Assembly: GCF_019457635.1 (NCBI RefSeq)
Contig: NZ_CP080412.1
Coordinates: forward strand, 3,410,001-3,474,000
Length of the DNA stretch: 64,000 bases
Origin: Shewanella mangrovisoli
GTDB taxonomy: Bacteria > Pseudomonadota > Gammaproteobacteria > Enterobacterales > Shewanellaceae
Reading direction: 5' to 3'
In this document: piece by piece, positions 37,388-47,497 of the stretch
How the letters are laid out: each line of letters opens with the position of its first letter
How positions within the stretch are numbered: position 1 is the first letter of the stretch
Notes under the pieces: generated by a model
What the model saw: only the letters and a program-made list of their open reading frames with translations
Told to the model about the DNA's origin: nothing
Database searches by the model: none
Position numbers and translations under genes: made by a program

Positions 37388-38479
37388 TTAAGCATTGGCC
37401 ACTTTGAGCATATCGAAACGCGTTGCTAATACCGAAGATAACTTCGATGCGCCCGCACGTAAAACGCTTTCGGTCTTTTCCCAATTAATACAGGAGTCTG
37501 TCACAGAAACCCCATAGGCCAGTTCGCTCAATGGTTTATCACAACTTTGATTACCTTCATTTAAATGGCTTTCTAACATCACGCCGATGATGGACTTATT
37601 GCCGTTGTAGATTTGGTTAAATACATCTTCACACACTGGGACTTGCCTGGTGTAATCCTTAGAGGAATTACCGTGGCTGCAATCGATAATCAGGCGCGCA
37701 TTGAGTTTGGCCTTATGTAACTGCGCCTCACATTCGGCGACGCTCTTAGCATCGTAGTTTGGCGCAGCGCCACCGCGGAGGATCACATGCCCATCTGGGT
37801 TACCCGCAGTTTGCAATAACGCGACTTGGCCCTGTTGGTTAATCCCCATAAATCTGTGGCTGCTGGCAGCCGATTTCAGCGCGTTAATCGCTACATCGAG
37901 CTTTCCGTCTGTGCCATTTTTAAAACCAACGGGCATAGATAAACCCGACGCCATTTCCCTGTGGGTTTGCGACTCAGTCGTGCGGGCACCAATGGCTGAC
38001 CAAGTCACTAATTCTGAGATGTACTGCGGGCTGATAGGGTCGAGCGCTTCGGTTGCTACTGGCAGTTCGAGTTCGGCCAACCAGATCATCAACTCACGGG
38101 CCATCTTTAAGCCCTTCTCGACATCGAAGGACTCGTCCATATCAGGGTCGTTAATCATCCCCTTCCAACCCACTGTGGTACGTGGCTTCTCAAAGTAGAC
38201 TCGCATCAAGATGTAAAACTCATCGCTAAGTTCATCGTGGAGTTTTTTAAGCTTTAAGGCGTATTCCTTGGCGGCATCAATATCATGGATAGAACAAGGT
38301 CCTGTAACGATAAGCACGCGGTTATCGCGCTTATGGACAATATCCGCCACGGTTTTGCGTGCATTGAGGATATAACGATACGCGTGCTCAGAGAGTGGCA
38401 GAGTCGCTTTTAGCTCCTGCGGTGTTATAAGAACTTTCTCTGAACTGATGTGTACGTTATTGATCGTATCCTGTTGCAT
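37388..38479 (-). CDS. aroF: DAHP synthase, class I-alpha (AroF-like)
   Basis: A 363-residue enzyme joining phosphoenolpyruvate and erythrose-4-phosphate, the first step of the shikimate pathway. The metal-ligand motif VTGPCSIHD (Cys62) is intact, as are GWKGMINDPD, GARTTESQTHREMASGLSMP and IDCSHGNSSKDY. Its linkage with tyrA suggests the tyrosine-regulated isozyme. The ATG at 38479 follows AGGTGG at good spacing and is preferred over a GTG at 38488, which lies inside the Shine-Dalgarno sequence. A perfect 24-bp dyad about 100 bp upstream may be its operator. Confidence 0.95.
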   Translation of the reverse strand: MQQDTINNVHISSEKVLITPQELKATLPLSEHAYRYILNARKTVADIVHKRDNRVLIVTGPCSIHDIDAAKEYALKLKKLHDELSDEFYILMRVYFEKPRTTVGWKGMINDPDMDESFDVEKGLKMARELMIWLAELELPVATEALDPISPQYISELVTWSAIGARTTESQTHREMASGLSMPVGFKNGTDGKLDVAINALKSAASSHRFMGINQQGQVALLQTAGNPDGHVILRGGAAPNYDAKSVAECEAQLHKAKLNARLIIDCSHGNSSKDYTRQVPVCEDVFNQIYNGNKSIIGVMLESHLNEGNQSCDKPLSELAYGVSVTDSCINWEKTESVLRAGASKLSSVLATRFDMLKVANA

Positions 38480-38577
38480 GCTTACCACCTAAAACTGAAG
38501 TCATATCCCCATGTGATCAGGAGTCTGGATCTCAAACCGCTGCGGGGAAGAATAAATAGCCGAGGCCACCATGTAAC

Positions 38578-38601
38578 ATTGTAATGCTACACCATTACAA
38601 T
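38578..38601. promoter_or_regulatory. 24-bp perfect dyad upstream of aroF
   Basis: ATTGTAATG-CTACAC-CATTACAAT. It resembles but does not fit the TyrR box (TGTAAA-N6-TTTACA), since the spacer here is 8 between TGTAAT and ATTACA. Placement upstream of aroF-tyrA makes an aromatic-regulator site plausible. Confidence 0.55.
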
Positions 38602-38711
38602 GAGCGACCAATATGCCTATTAATTGGCAGAAGATCAAGGAAGAATTTAATAAAATCGACACTTAACTCGAAACGCACTCGAAATGGCTAAAAAGACAAA
38701 CTGCAGGCAAC

Positions 38712-38736
38712 AAAAAACCGCCACAAGGGCGGTTTT
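38712..38736 (-). terminator. Intrinsic terminator of the rpsP operon
   Basis: On the minus strand AAAACCGCC / GGCGGTTTT with a five-base loop is followed by a T-run, just after rplS. Confidence 0.85.
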
Positions 38737-38776
38737 CTGTGCGAACACTACGTCTTGTTTTCTGTAGCGAGTACTA

Positions 38777-39130
38777 TTACTTAGTAGCCAGCTTTTCACG
38801 GATACGTGCAGATTTACCTGAACGATCACGTAAGTAGTACAGTTTGGCGCGACGAACGCGGCCACGACGCTTAACTTCAATGCTAGCGATCAGAGGGCTG
38901 TGCGTTTGGAATGCACGCTCAACACCTTCGCCATTAGAGATTTTACGTACTGTGAATGCAGAGTGCAGACCACGGTTACGTTTAGCAATTACAACGCCTT
39001 CGAAAGCCTGTAAACGCTCTTTATCACCTTCTTTAACACGAACCTGAACTACTACTGTATCACCAGCACCAAACGCAGGTACGTCTTGTTTCATTTGCTC
39101 ATCGTTGAGCATTTTAATGATGTTGTTCAT
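38777..39130 (-). CDS. rplS: 50S ribosomal protein L19
   Basis: A 117-residue protein, normal length for L19. Hallmarks are [36 protein letters not shown] and a C-terminal [18 protein letters not shown]. It sits at the 30S-50S interface of the ribosome. The last gene of rpsP-rimM-trmD-rplS, followed by a terminator. Confidence 0.98.
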
Positions 39131-39164
39131 AACTTACTCCGTTCTAGAATTAACTGAGCTACGA

Positions 39165-39911
39165 CTAAGCATTCTTGTCCATTGCTTCAACGAACTGCGC
39201 TAAAAGAGTCGATTGTTCGTCAGTCAGAGCTAGATTTTCAAATAATTCTGGCCGTCTTAGAAAAGTCCTACCAAGGCTTTGCTGCAAACGCCAGAGTCTA
39301 ATTTGTTCGTGGTTGCCACTTAGCAGTACTGCGGGTACATCGAGTCCATCTAAGCTTTCAGGGCGCGTGTAATGAGGACAGTCCAGTAAACCGTCGGAGA
39401 AAGAATCTTGCTCCGCCGAAGCTTGTTTTCCTAGCACGCCAGGAACCAATCTCGATACTGCATCTATCAAGGTCATTGCAGGTAATTCGCCGCCCGAAAG
39501 CACGTAATCCCCAACCGACCATTCTTCATCCACTTCCGTTTGAATGATGCGCTCATCAATACCTTCGTACCGACCACACACCAAAATCAACCGGGATGAT
39601 TCAGCCAACTCAGTGACGCCTCGCTGATCCAGCTTACGTCCTTGAGGTGACAAATAAATCACCTTCGCACCTTCACCTGCTGCGGCTTTCGCAGCATGGA
39701 TGGCATCGCGCAAAGGTTGCACCATCATCAACATTCCGGGGCCACCGCCGTAAGGCCTGTCATCCACCGTACTGTGTCTATCATGGGTGAAATCGCGAGG
39801 ATTCCACGTGTGCAACTCAAGCAGACCGTTTTTCACGGCACGACCCGTAACCCCAAAGTCTGTTACGGCACGGAACATGTCTGGGAACAGGGTGATAACC
39901 CCTAACCACAT
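39165..39911 (-). CDS. trmD: tRNA (guanine-N1)-methyltransferase TrmD
   Basis: A 248-residue SPOUT methyltransferase that makes m1G37 in tRNAs reading CNN codons, preventing frameshifting. The deep trefoil knot is visible as [14 protein letters not shown] and [20 protein letters not shown]. Located 15 bp after rimM and 34 bp before rplS in the same operon. Confidence 0.98.
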   Translation of the reverse strand: MWLGVITLFPDMFRAVTDFGVTGRAVKNGLLELHTWNPRDFTHDRHSTVDDRPYGGGPGMLMMVQPLRDAIHAAKAAAGEGAKVIYLSPQGRKLDQRGVTELAESSRLILVCGRYEGIDERIIQTEVDEEWSVGDYVLSGGELPAMTLIDAVSRLVPGVLGKQASAEQDSFSDGLLDCPHYTRPESLDGLDVPAVLLSGNHEQIRLWRLQQSLGRTFLRRPELFENLALTDEQSTLLAQFVEAMDKNA

Positions 39912-39926
39912 ATGTTGTACCTCGAC

Positions 39927-40457
39927 TTAAAAGTCAGGATCCCAATCCACTAAAATCTGTTTACCTTGGACATCCACCTTCAGGATGAATTGTCCTGGGA
40001 CAAAGGGAAGCATACGTTCCACTTTGCCGAAGCTATCTTTGGCATTGGCTTTCACTAGCAGCACGTCGTTCGAACCGGTTTCCACGATTTGATCGACCAC
40101 ACCCATGTTATAGCCATTGGTATTAATCACTTCACAACCGATGAGGTCACGCCAGTAGAATTCATCTTCTGGCAAATCGTTCATCTGTTCTGGCAGGATA
40201 CCGATTTCGCAATTGGTGAGCATTTGTGCTCTCTCCCGCGTGGTGACACCTTCAAGCTCAGCTACAACAGCCTTGCCTTGGTAACGCCACTGAATGACTT
40301 TTACTTCACGCCATTCACCATTTTCTTTAATAAGCCAAGGTGAATAGTCAAAGATACCTTCAACAGAATCGGTATAGGCGGTGATTTTCAGCCAACCTTT
40401 AATGCCATGACAGGAGCCTAATTTCCCCAGTACGACTGGCTGTTGGTTACTGCTCAT
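39927..40457 (-). CDS. rimM: Ribosome maturation factor RimM
   Basis: A 176-residue 30S assembly factor. The N-terminal RimM domain starts [18 protein letters not shown], and a C-terminal PRC-barrel begins near [11 protein letters not shown]. It acts on the 30S head near S19. ATG 40457 is used; a TTG codon immediately upstream is in frame but unnecessary. Second gene of the rpsP operon. Confidence 0.97.
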   Translation of the reverse strand: MSSNQQPVVLGKLGSCHGIKGWLKITAYTDSVEGIFDYSPWLIKENGEWREVKVIQWRYQGKAVVAELEGVTTRERAQMLTNCEIGILPEQMNDLPEDEFYWRDLIGCEVINTNGYNMGVVDQIVETGSNDVLLVKANAKDSFGKVERMLPFVPGQFILKVDVQGKQILVDWDPDF

Positions 40458-40477
40458 CAATCTATACCTTAACGCTA

Positions 40478-40726
40478 TTAAGCAGCTGCTTTAGCGTCTT
40501 TGATCAATTTTGCTACGCGATCAGTTGTCGCAGCGCCGTTCGCAACCCAGTGCTCAACGCGAGCTAGGTCTAAACGTAAAGTTTCTTCTTGGCCACGAGC
40601 CAATGGGTTGAAGAAACCAACACGCTCAATGAAACGACCGTCACGAGCGTTACGGCTGTCAGCAACAACGATGTTGTAAAATGGACGCTTTTTAGCGCCA
40701 CCACGAGCTAAACGAATGGTAACCAT
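40478..40726 (-). CDS. rpsP: 30S ribosomal protein S16
   Basis: An 82-residue protein, the standard length, beginning [20 protein letters not shown]. First gene of the rpsP-rimM-trmD-rplS operon; its promoter should lie within 40727-40944. Confidence 0.98.
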   Translation of the reverse strand: MVTIRLARGGAKKRPFYNIVVADSRNARDGRFIERVGFFNPLARGQEETLRLDLARVEHWVANGAATTDRVAKLIKDAKAAA

Positions 40727-40759
40727 GCGTTTTCAATCCTCTAATGATTTGCTTGAAGC

Positions 40760-40800
40760 AAAAATAAAAACTGGAACCCCGTGTTCGCGAAGAGTCCCAG
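40760..40800 (-). terminator. Possible terminator between ffh and rpsP
   Basis: On the minus strand an imperfect hairpin CTGGGAC...GGTTCCAG is followed by TTTTTATTTTT. It could end the ffh transcript or attenuate transcription into rpsP. Confidence 0.5.
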
Positions 40801-40944
40801 ATAGAAAGCCGGAAGATTTTACCTGACTTTTCAACGAATGCAACCAAATCTGGCGATTATTAAACCTGCCTTAGGATTGCCCGCTTCATTTCAAATAGAA
40901 TCAACCAACTGATAAAACATCAACTTTGGTGAAAATCGCCAGAA

Positions 40945-42318
40945 TTAACGGCCAGGAAATTTCATGCCGCCTGGCATCATGCCACGCATTCCGCGCATCA
41001 TCTTCTGGATGCCGCCCTTGGCCGACATCTTTTTCATCATCTTTTGCATTTGGGTAAACTGTTTCAATAAACGGTTCACGTCTTGAATTTGCGTACCAGA
41101 ACCCGCAGCGATACGGCGCTTACGTGAGCCCTTGATTAAATCAGGGTTTTTACGCTCTTTGGCCGTCATTGAGTTAATGATGGCTTCCATTTGACGGGTC
41201 ATTTTACCGTCTTGGATTTGCGCTAGGGCATCCGGTGGCAATTGACCCACACCGGGCAGCTTTTCAATCATGCTCATCATGCCGCCCATGTTTTTCATCT
41301 GCTGTAGCTGCTCGCGAAAATCTTCGAGATCAAAACTTCCGCCCTGCTTCACTTTAGAAGCCAGCTTCATCGCCTTGTCTTTATCGACACCGCGCTCAAC
41401 TTCTTCGATAAGCGATAATACATCGCCCATGCCGAGAATACGTGAGGCGATACGGTCGGGATGGAAAGGCTCTAGGGCATCGGTCTTCTCGCCAACACCG
41501 AGGAATTTAATCGGCTTGCCGGTAATGTGGCGAATTGATAATGCCGCACCACCACGCGCATCACCGTCGACCTTAGTTAAAATCACACCTGTGAGCGGCA
41601 GCGCTTCGTTAAAGGCTTTAGCCGTATTTGCCGCGTCTTGACCTGTCATGGCATCGACCACGAACAGTGTCTCAATCGGCTTAACCGCCGCGTGCAGCGC
41701 CTTGATCTCATCCATCATGGCTTCATCGACGTGCAGACGACCCGCGGTGTCGAGGATCACCACATCGATAAATTTAAGTTTGGCGTGGGCAATAGCCGCC
41801 TTGGCGATATCGATTGGCTTTTGGCTCACATCCGATGGGAAGAACTCCACATCGACTTCGGTCGCTAAGGTTTCTAGCTGTTTAATCGCCGCAGGGCGGT
41901 AAACGTCGGCACTGACGACTAATACCGATTTCTTATGGCGCGTACGCAGCAGCTTACCTAATTTGGCAACGCTGGTCGTTTTACCCGCACCTTGAAGGCC
42001 CGCCATCATCACCACCGCTGGCGGCTGAGTGGCTAAATCCAGAGCTTGGTTGGCCTCACCCATGGATTTTTCAAGTTCGCTTTGAACAATCTTAATAAAG
42101 GCTTGACCAGGACTTAAGCTTTTCGCCACTTCCTGACCAACGGCACGTTCTTTTACATTGTTAACGAATTCACGCACCACAGGCAGGGCAACATCGGCCT
42201 CCAGCAGCGCCATACGCACTTCGCGCAGGGTTTCCTTAACGTTTTCTTCGGTTAAGCGACCACGGCCACTGATATTTTTCAGCGTGCGTGACAGTCTGTC
42301 GGTTAGATTCTCAAACAT
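40945..42318 (-). CDS. ffh: Signal recognition particle protein Ffh
   Basis: A 457-residue SRP54 GTPase that binds 4.5S RNA and signal sequences to target inner-membrane proteins cotranslationally. An N domain (1-95), a G domain with GLQGAGKTT (about 107-115), DTAGRLHVD and TKVDGDARGG, and a methionine-rich M domain (about 320-457) ending MRGMMPGGMKFPGR are all visible. Divergent from ypjD, a conserved arrangement. Confidence 0.98.
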   Translation of the reverse strand: MFENLTDRLSRTLKNISGRGRLTEENVKETLREVRMALLEADVALPVVREFVNNVKERAVGQEVAKSLSPGQAFIKIVQSELEKSMGEANQALDLATQPPAVVMMAGLQGAGKTTSVAKLGKLLRTRHKKSVLVVSADVYRPAAIKQLETLATEVDVEFFPSDVSQKPIDIAKAAIAHAKLKFIDVVILDTAGRLHVDEAMMDEIKALHAAVKPIETLFVVDAMTGQDAANTAKAFNEALPLTGVILTKVDGDARGGAALSIRHITGKPIKFLGVGEKTDALEPFHPDRIASRILGMGDVLSLIEEVERGVDKDKAMKLASKVKQGGSFDLEDFREQLQQMKNMGGMMSMIEKLPGVGQLPPDALAQIQDGKMTRQMEAIINSMTAKERKNPDLIKGSRKRRIAAGSGTQIQDVNRLLKQFTQMQKMMKKMSAKGGIQKMMRGMRGMMPGGMKFPGR

Positions 42319-42606
42319 CGTCCTGCTCTATACCTTTAGGATCTCGATTAATGGGCTGTATTATAACGATGCGGGCGCATTATGCTACTGCTATGCCCTA
42401 CTTGCGTTAACTTCGGCAACTAACCTGCTTTAGGTCATATTTTGCGATTCGCCTACGACTATTTACGTCTAACAATAAGAATCTGCTAAATTTTGCAACT
42501 TATGTCACTGCCCATTTGCCGACAGCTCATGTTATTCTAGGCAAAATATTGATCTGTATGCCCCGTTTTCAAAGCACCATTAACAACACGAATAGGTTAA
42601 TTACCC

Positions 42607-43395
42607 ATGGTCATTTTTTCTGCCTCAGCCATGTTTTTTTATTGCATCGCATTGGTATTAGTGACAAGTCGACTGTTCCATCCTGAAGGCCCTAATCGCA
42701 AGGCCGTTGCCGGTGTCGCCGCCATCGCCGTGATTTTGCACGCTGCCGCCCTTTCTCAAGCGATTTTTACGACCGATGGACAAAACTTCAGCCTCACTAA
42801 TGTGATCTCGTTAGTGAACTGGATCATCGCCTTCACCTTTACCGTGATGATGTTTAGGCTAAAAGTGATTGTGGTTGTGCCCGTGGTTTACGCCTGCTCT
42901 GTGCTCTCTGTGGCTCTACTCTGGTTATTACCGCCTAAGTTTATTACTCACTTTGAGCTGTATCCTGAGGTTTTGGCCCACGTTGTGCTCTCTCTTATGG
43001 CATACAGCGCCCTGATGATCGCCGCCCTGTATGCGATTCAGCTGGCGATGATCCAAAATAAACTCAAGAAGAAACAATTAATGCTAAGCCCAGGCATTCC
43101 GCCGCTGATGACGGTAGAAAAACAGCTCTATCATCTTGTGATTATTGGGGTGATTTTACTGAGTTTATCCCTCGCCACTGGTTTTATCTTCCTCGATGAT
43201 ATGTTTGCCGATGGCAAAGGCCATAAGGCGATTCTGTCTATCATCGCGTGGTTTGTGTATATCGCCATGCTGTGGCAGCAGTATTGGGTTGGCTGTAAAA
43301 TTCGCACCGCGGTCATTTACACCTTAACCGGCGCGACCTTGTTATCCTTAGCTTATTTTGGCGCTCGGATTGTCAAAGAGTTAATTCTTAGTTAA
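42607..43395 (+). CDS. ypjD: YpjD/CcsA-like inner membrane protein
   Basis: A 262-residue protein with about eight transmembrane helices, in the cytochrome c assembly (CcsA/HemX-like) family. Its position divergent from ffh and upstream of a CorB-like gene matches the ffh-ypjD-yfjD neighbourhood in E. coli. A role in divalent cation efflux together with CorB/C has been proposed for such proteins; heme handling is an alternative. Confidence 0.88.
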   Translation: MVIFSASAMFFYCIALVLVTSRLFHPEGPNRKAVAGVAAIAVILHAAALSQAIFTTDGQNFSLTNVISLVNWIIAFTFTVMMFRLKVIVVVPVVYACSVLSVALLWLLPPKFITHFELYPEVLAHVVLSLMAYSALMIAALYAIQLAMIQNKLKKKQLMLSPGIPPLMTVEKQLYHLVIIGVILLSLSLATGFIFLDDMFADGKGHKAILSIIAWFVYIAMLWQQYWVGCKIRTAVIYTLTGATLLSLAYFGARIVKELILS

Positions 43396-43496
43396 TAATT
43401 CCAAGTCAGCTTAGGCGCTTATTCCCTAAGCTGACTTGACACCCCGTTTATTTCTCGGTATCAACTTAACCTTATCGGCCTGATTGGAGCCTATTT

Positions 43497-44768
43497 TTGG
43501 ACGCTATATCGACAAGCGCACTCCTCATTTTCTTACTAGTGCTTATCCTTTGTTCTGCCTACTTTTCAGGTTCTGAAACCGCCATGATGACCCTTAACCG
43601 CTATCGGTTAAGGCATCTCGCCTCAAACGGCCATAAAGGTGCCATTCGCGCCCTCAAGTTGCTCGAACGTCCAGACCGCTTAATTGGCTTGATTCTGATT
43701 GGTAATAACCTCGTTAATATTCTCGCCTCCGCCATTGCGACCATTATTGGGATGCGCCTTTGGGGCGATTTAGGCGTCGCGGTCGCCACTGGGGTGCTGA
43801 CCTTAGTCGTATTAGTCTTTGCCGAAGTCACCCCCAAAACTATCGCCGCCTTGAACCCTGAACGCATTGCCTTCCCATCGAGTATTTTACTCATTGGTCT
43901 ATCAACCATTTTTGCCTATGTCGTCACCAGCGTGAACTGGATAACCACAGGCATACTACGTCTCTTTGGCATCAAAACCATCAGCAGCAGCGATGCACTG
44001 AGCCAAGAAGAGTTAAGGACGGTTGTACATGAGGCTGGCGCCTTGATCCCCCAACGCCACCAAGAGATGCTGTTATCGATTCTCGATTTAGAAAAAGTGA
44101 CCGTTGAAGACATCATGGTGCCGCGCTCGGATATCTATGCGATTAACGTCAACGATGATTTTAAGTTTATCAATCGCCAAGTGATCCAAAGCCCGCATAC
44201 TCGAGTGTTGGTATACCGAGATACCATTGACGATGCTGTTGGTTTTATTCATCTGCGTGACGCACTGCGCCTACAATCAAAAGAGCAGTTCAGTAAATCC
44301 TCATTGCTACGTGCGGTAAAAGAACTCTACTTTATTCCCGAAGGTACGCCGCTCAATGTGCAATTAGCTAACTTTCAGCACAATAAAGAGCGCATCGGCC
44401 TAGTGGTCGATGAATACGGTGATATTCAAGGATTGGTGACACTCGAAGATATTCTCGAAGAAATTGTCGGCGACTTCACCACCTCTATGCTGGCCACGCC
44501 GAGTGAAGATATTACTGCCCAGCAGGATGGAAGTTACTTAGTCGATGCCAGTATCACTATCCGTGATTTGAATAAAGAAATGAAATGGGATTTCCCAACC
44601 GATGGCCCTAAAACCCTCAATGGCTTGATCTTAGAGTATTTAGAGGATATTCCCGCCGAGAACACTAGCCTTCGCCTAGCGGGTTACCCATTAGAAGTGA
44701 TTGAAGTCGCGGATAATATGGTCAAAACAGTGCGAATCATTCCACAGCATTATCAGTCGCCACGCTAA
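43497..44768 (+). CDS. corB: CNNM-type transporter, CorB/YfjD-like
   Basis: A 423-residue membrane protein. A DUF21/CNNM domain with four hydrophobic segments (about 1-180, with SGSETAMMTLNRYRLR), a CBS pair (about 195-330, with VPRSDIYAI and VVDEYGDIQGLVTLEDILEE) and a CorC_HlyC domain (about 340-420) are present. Such proteins function in magnesium or cobalt handling. The start is a TTG at 43497, supported by GGAG seven bases upstream; no ATG is near. The gene name follows the E. coli YfjD/CorB equivalence and is an inference. Confidence 0.9.
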   Translation: MDAISTSALLIFLLVLILCSAYFSGSETAMMTLNRYRLRHLASNGHKGAIRALKLLERPDRLIGLILIGNNLVNILASAIATIIGMRLWGDLGVAVATGVLTLVVLVFAEVTPKTIAALNPERIAFPSSILLIGLSTIFAYVVTSVNWITTGILRLFGIKTISSSDALSQEELRTVVHEAGALIPQRHQEMLLSILDLEKVTVEDIMVPRSDIYAINVNDDFKFINRQVIQSPHTRVLVYRDTIDDAVGFIHLRDALRLQSKEQFSKSSLLRAVKELYFIPEGTPLNVQLANFQHNKERIGLVVDEYGDIQGLVTLEDILEEIVGDFTTSMLATPSEDITAQQDGSYLVDASITIRDLNKEMKWDFPTDGPKTLNGLILEYLEDIPAENTSLRLAGYPLEVIEVADNMVKTVRIIPQHYQSPR

Positions 44769-44779
44769 CATTCCCATAA

Positions 44780-44814
44780 AAATCGGCTGGTTCCAAACGG
44801 AATCAGCCGATTTC
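44780..44814. terminator. Bidirectional hairpin terminator
   Basis: Outer arms AAATCGGCTG / CAGCCGATTT, with an inner TTCC / GGAA pairing, lie between convergent genes. T-tracts are short on both sides. Confidence 0.65.
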
Positions 44815-44829
44815 CTCTCCCCCAAGAAA

Positions 44830-45366
44830 TTATTTAACGCTTTGCGTCTTTAGACGAGCTTCGAGTGCCCGGCGCTTCTCGATAGCGATAGGTGTAATCT
44901 CGGCATCTAACTCCTTTTCTAACCCCAAGACAAAATATACTTCGGCCATTAAGAAGAACGGGCCAATTAATAGTTGGTTTAAATCGTCCACAAAAGCGGG
45001 TTTGGCCTTCTCGTATTGATGGCCAATCAACTGAAAAATCCATCCCACGATAAATACCGATATAGCCAACCAGAAGGCGTTGGGAGAATCAGCCATTAGC
45101 TCAGTCGTATATACGACGGGGGCGATAAATAAAGCTAGGCCAATCGCTAACTTCGCATGTAAGCGAAAGTAATAAACCAACACACCAGCCCCCAAAATCA
45201 CACCTAAACTCACATCACCCACGCTGCCAAGTGGAATACGGATAGTCGCTAGTAATAGGAAAGCAGACCATATAATCAATGGAATACCAACGAAATGGGT
45301 AAGTATATTACGCTGATTTAAATGCACACTCTTATAGGTTGATAGCTGCTCTACGGCGGATTTCAT
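44830..45366 (-). CDS. Mpo1-like (DUF962) membrane protein
   Basis: A 178-residue inner-membrane protein. Start region YKSVHLNQRNILTHFVGIPLI and the later HQYEKAKPAF and LIGPFFLMAEVYF stretches match the DUF962/Mpo1-like family; the yeast member is a fatty-acid alpha-dioxygenase, with His residues as iron ligands. The bacterial activity is untested as far as I know. ATG 45366 has GGAG five bases upstream, so the longer open frame to 45414 is rejected. Confidence 0.88.
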   Translation of the reverse strand: MKSAVEQLSTYKSVHLNQRNILTHFVGIPLIIWSAFLLLATIRIPLGSVGDVSLGVILGAGVLVYYFRLHAKLAIGLALFIAPVVYTTELMADSPNAFWLAISVFIVGWIFQLIGHQYEKAKPAFVDDLNQLLIGPFFLMAEVYFVLGLEKELDAEITPIAIEKRRALEARLKTQSVK

Positions 45367-45493
45367 CTGGGGCTCCTTTTGCTGTGTCCCTGCAAACTTG
45401 TGTCTAAATACCACTTTTGACCTAACCTAGCCCAAAAATGCGAGACTGAACAGTAAAAAGTAACAAAAATGTTGCTAGGTACTTTGAGGCAAT

Positions 45494-45519
45494 AAAAAAG
45501 GGAGCTAAAGCTCCCTTTA
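45494..45519 (-). terminator. Intrinsic terminator of the pdxJ-acpS unit
   Basis: On the minus strand AAAGGGAGC-TTTA-GCTCCCTTT is followed by a T-run, directly after acpS. Confidence 0.9.
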
Positions 45520-45536
45520 TAGTAACGGGTAATAGA

Positions 45537-45920
45537 TTAGCGAGATTCGAGGATAACCGTCGCAATAGCGTAGGATTTTTCATCCGCGATTGAAATGTGC
45601 CCGACCACGCCGTTGAGCAAAGCTAAACGCTGCTGCGCCCCTTGTGTAAAATCAATCGTCGGCGCGCCATCGGGTGTATTCCCAATGTGGATATGCTGAA
45701 AAGACACCCCTCGACCAATCCCCGTCCCCAAGGCTTTAGCTGCAGCCTCTTTGGCGGCAAAGCGTTTAGCCAAATAGCGACTCGGTTGGCTATGCTGTTG
45801 ATAGATATCAAACTCAGCCTCTGTCAGTACACGTTTAGCCAGCTTATCGCCGGAACGTGCCACATGGGCCGTGATACGCTCGATTTCAACTATGTCAGTG
45901 CCAAGCCCAACGATTGCCAT
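45537..45920 (-). CDS. acpS: Holo-[acyl-carrier-protein] synthase AcpS
   Basis: A 127-residue phosphopantetheinyl transferase that activates acyl carrier protein. Metal and CoA motifs are GLGTDIVEIERI with Asp9, and RFAAKEAAAKALGTGI with Glu58. Its start overlaps the pdxJ stop by one base (TAATG), indicating translational coupling. Typical gamma-proteobacterial order lepB-rnc-era-recO-pdxJ-acpS. Confidence 0.97.
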   Translation of the reverse strand: MAIVGLGTDIVEIERITAHVARSGDKLAKRVLTEAEFDIYQQHSQPSRYLAKRFAAKEAAAKALGTGIGRGVSFQHIHIGNTPDGAPTIDFTQGAQQRLALLNGVVGHISIADEKSYAIATVILESR

Positions 45921-46657
45921 TATTCGCCTCGACGACCTTCTAACATCAGCGCTTTCATGTCTTTAACCGCTGTCGCTAAGCCATCAATGGCCGCACGCGC
46001 GACAATGGCATGGCCAATATTCAGTTCATACAGCTCTGGGATCGCCGCAATCGGCTTAACATTGTGGTAATGCAGCCCATGGCCCGCATTCACGACTAAG
46101 CCTTTGCCGTGGGCGTATTTCGCCATTTCGCTGATACGCGCAAGCTCCTTGGCTTCTTCTTCAGCGGTTTTAGCGTCGGCATAGCAACCGGTATGGATTT
46201 CGATAAGTGGCGCGCCAGAGGCGACAGCGGCATCGATTTGCGTCTTATCGGCATCGATAAACAGTGACACTTGGATACCATTGGCGGCTAAACGGCTTAC
46301 CGCGGCAGTGATTTTATCTAGTTGACCAGCCACGTCTAAACCACCTTCAGTCGTCACTTCTTGGCGTTTTTCAGGGACTAAGCAAACATAGGTCGGTTTG
46401 ACTTCGCAGGCGATGTTGAGCATTTCTTCTGTCACGGCACACTCAAAGTTCATCCGCGTCTTTAAGGTTTTCGCCAGCAAATATACATCGCGGTCGATAA
46501 TATGACGTCTGTCTTCCCGTAAATGAATCGTGATACCGTCGGCACCCGCATGCTCGGCAACCGCCGCCGCATGGACAGGATCGGGATAACTGGTGCCGCG
46601 AGCCTGACGCAGGGTCGCAATATGGTCGATATTAACACCCAATAAGATACGGCTCAT
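45920..46657 (-). CDS. pdxJ: Pyridoxine 5'-phosphate synthase PdxJ
   Basis: A 245-residue TIM-barrel enzyme that condenses aminoacetone phosphate and deoxyxylulose phosphate to pyridoxine 5'-phosphate. Conserved stretches are [42 protein letters not shown] and [12 protein letters not shown]. Standard length. Downstream of recO with an 89-bp gap and coupled to acpS. Confidence 0.98.
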   Translation of the reverse strand: MSRILLGVNIDHIATLRQARGTSYPDPVHAAAVAEHAGADGITIHLREDRRHIIDRDVYLLAKTLKTRMNFECAVTEEMLNIACEVKPTYVCLVPEKRQEVTTEGGLDVAGQLDKITAAVSRLAANGIQVSLFIDADKTQIDAAVASGAPLIEIHTGCYADAKTAEEEAKELARISEMAKYAHGKGLVVNAGHGLHYHNVKPIAAIPELYELNIGHAIVARAAIDGLATAVKDMKALMLEGRRGE

Positions 46658-46746
46658 CGGGAACTCCTTTATGTTTGTAAGGCTAGAATTAACGCTGATT
46701 TGCGCCCTATTGTACTGGGACAGACAGTAAAAAACAGGAGCTAGGA

Positions 46747-47448
46747 CTAATTATTCCCATCTCTATTTGAGGCTATCGCTTGAATAAATAGCTGCCGACT
46801 CACCAGCGGCTTATTTCCGAGCAAGGGTTGCAGCATAGACCGCATCAATCGTTTAGCCTCTAAAAACTGCTCTTGCAACAATTGATTATCGTTAAGTGCA
46901 GTTAACATCGCGCCTTGATAGGTATGCTTTGCCCTGCTGTTCAACACAAATTGAAAACCCAGTTCTGGCACGAGCTGATAGTAATGTTCAGGGATCAGCG
47001 GTTCGCCCTGAGTATCGCGGATAAGGGATGGCATAGCTCCGAGTTCCCGCAAGAGGGCCAGCTCAAGGTAGCGCAGCTTCGACTCGCAAAACTGCGCCGC
47101 GAGCCCGACCAAGGCTTGATGGTAGATGAGGAATAACGCCTCGGCATTATGGTGAACCGACAGAGTACGCATCAGCAACTCATTGATATACATGCCAGCA
47201 TACAGGCTATAACCCGATAAAGGCACGGCTGGCGCGGCCGCTTCAATTTGGCTGATGTTTTTGAGTTCAGACTTACCGCTAAATTCAAAAATCAGCGGCT
47301 GAAAGGGTTGGAGGATACTTTTGATGGAGCGTTTACCGCTCCCAACTCGCGCGACGGCATCGACACGACCAATACCGTCAACCAAGAGATTGACCAGCGC
47401 GCTAGATTCCCGGTAAGGGCGATGATGCAAAACATAACCCCGTTTCAT
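46747..47448 (-). CDS. recO: DNA repair protein RecO
   Basis: A 233-residue protein of the RecFOR pathway, which loads RecA on gapped DNA. An N-terminal OB fold (about 1-75, with [19 protein letters not shown]) and a helical C-terminal domain are seen; there is no CxxC zinc finger, as in E. coli RecO. The gene is 49 bp downstream of era. Confidence 0.95.
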   Translation of the reverse strand: MKRGYVLHHRPYRESSALVNLLVDGIGRVDAVARVGSGKRSIKSILQPFQPLIFEFSGKSELKNISQIEAAAPAVPLSGYSLYAGMYINELLMRTLSVHHNAEALFLIYHQALVGLAAQFCESKLRYLELALLRELGAMPSLIRDTQGEPLIPEHYYQLVPELGFQFVLNSRAKHTYQGAMLTALNDNQLLQEQFLEAKRLMRSMLQPLLGNKPLVSRQLFIQAIASNRDGNN

Positions 47449-47497
47449 CGGTCTGCGCGCTCGTTCATGGTAAGGCTCGGCCTATCATCAGTAACGA

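Noticed and set aside
40800..40944. Possible extra small gene between rpsP and ffh
   Set aside because: No open frame with a ribosome binding site; the stretch is best read as leader or promoter DNA for the rpsP operon.
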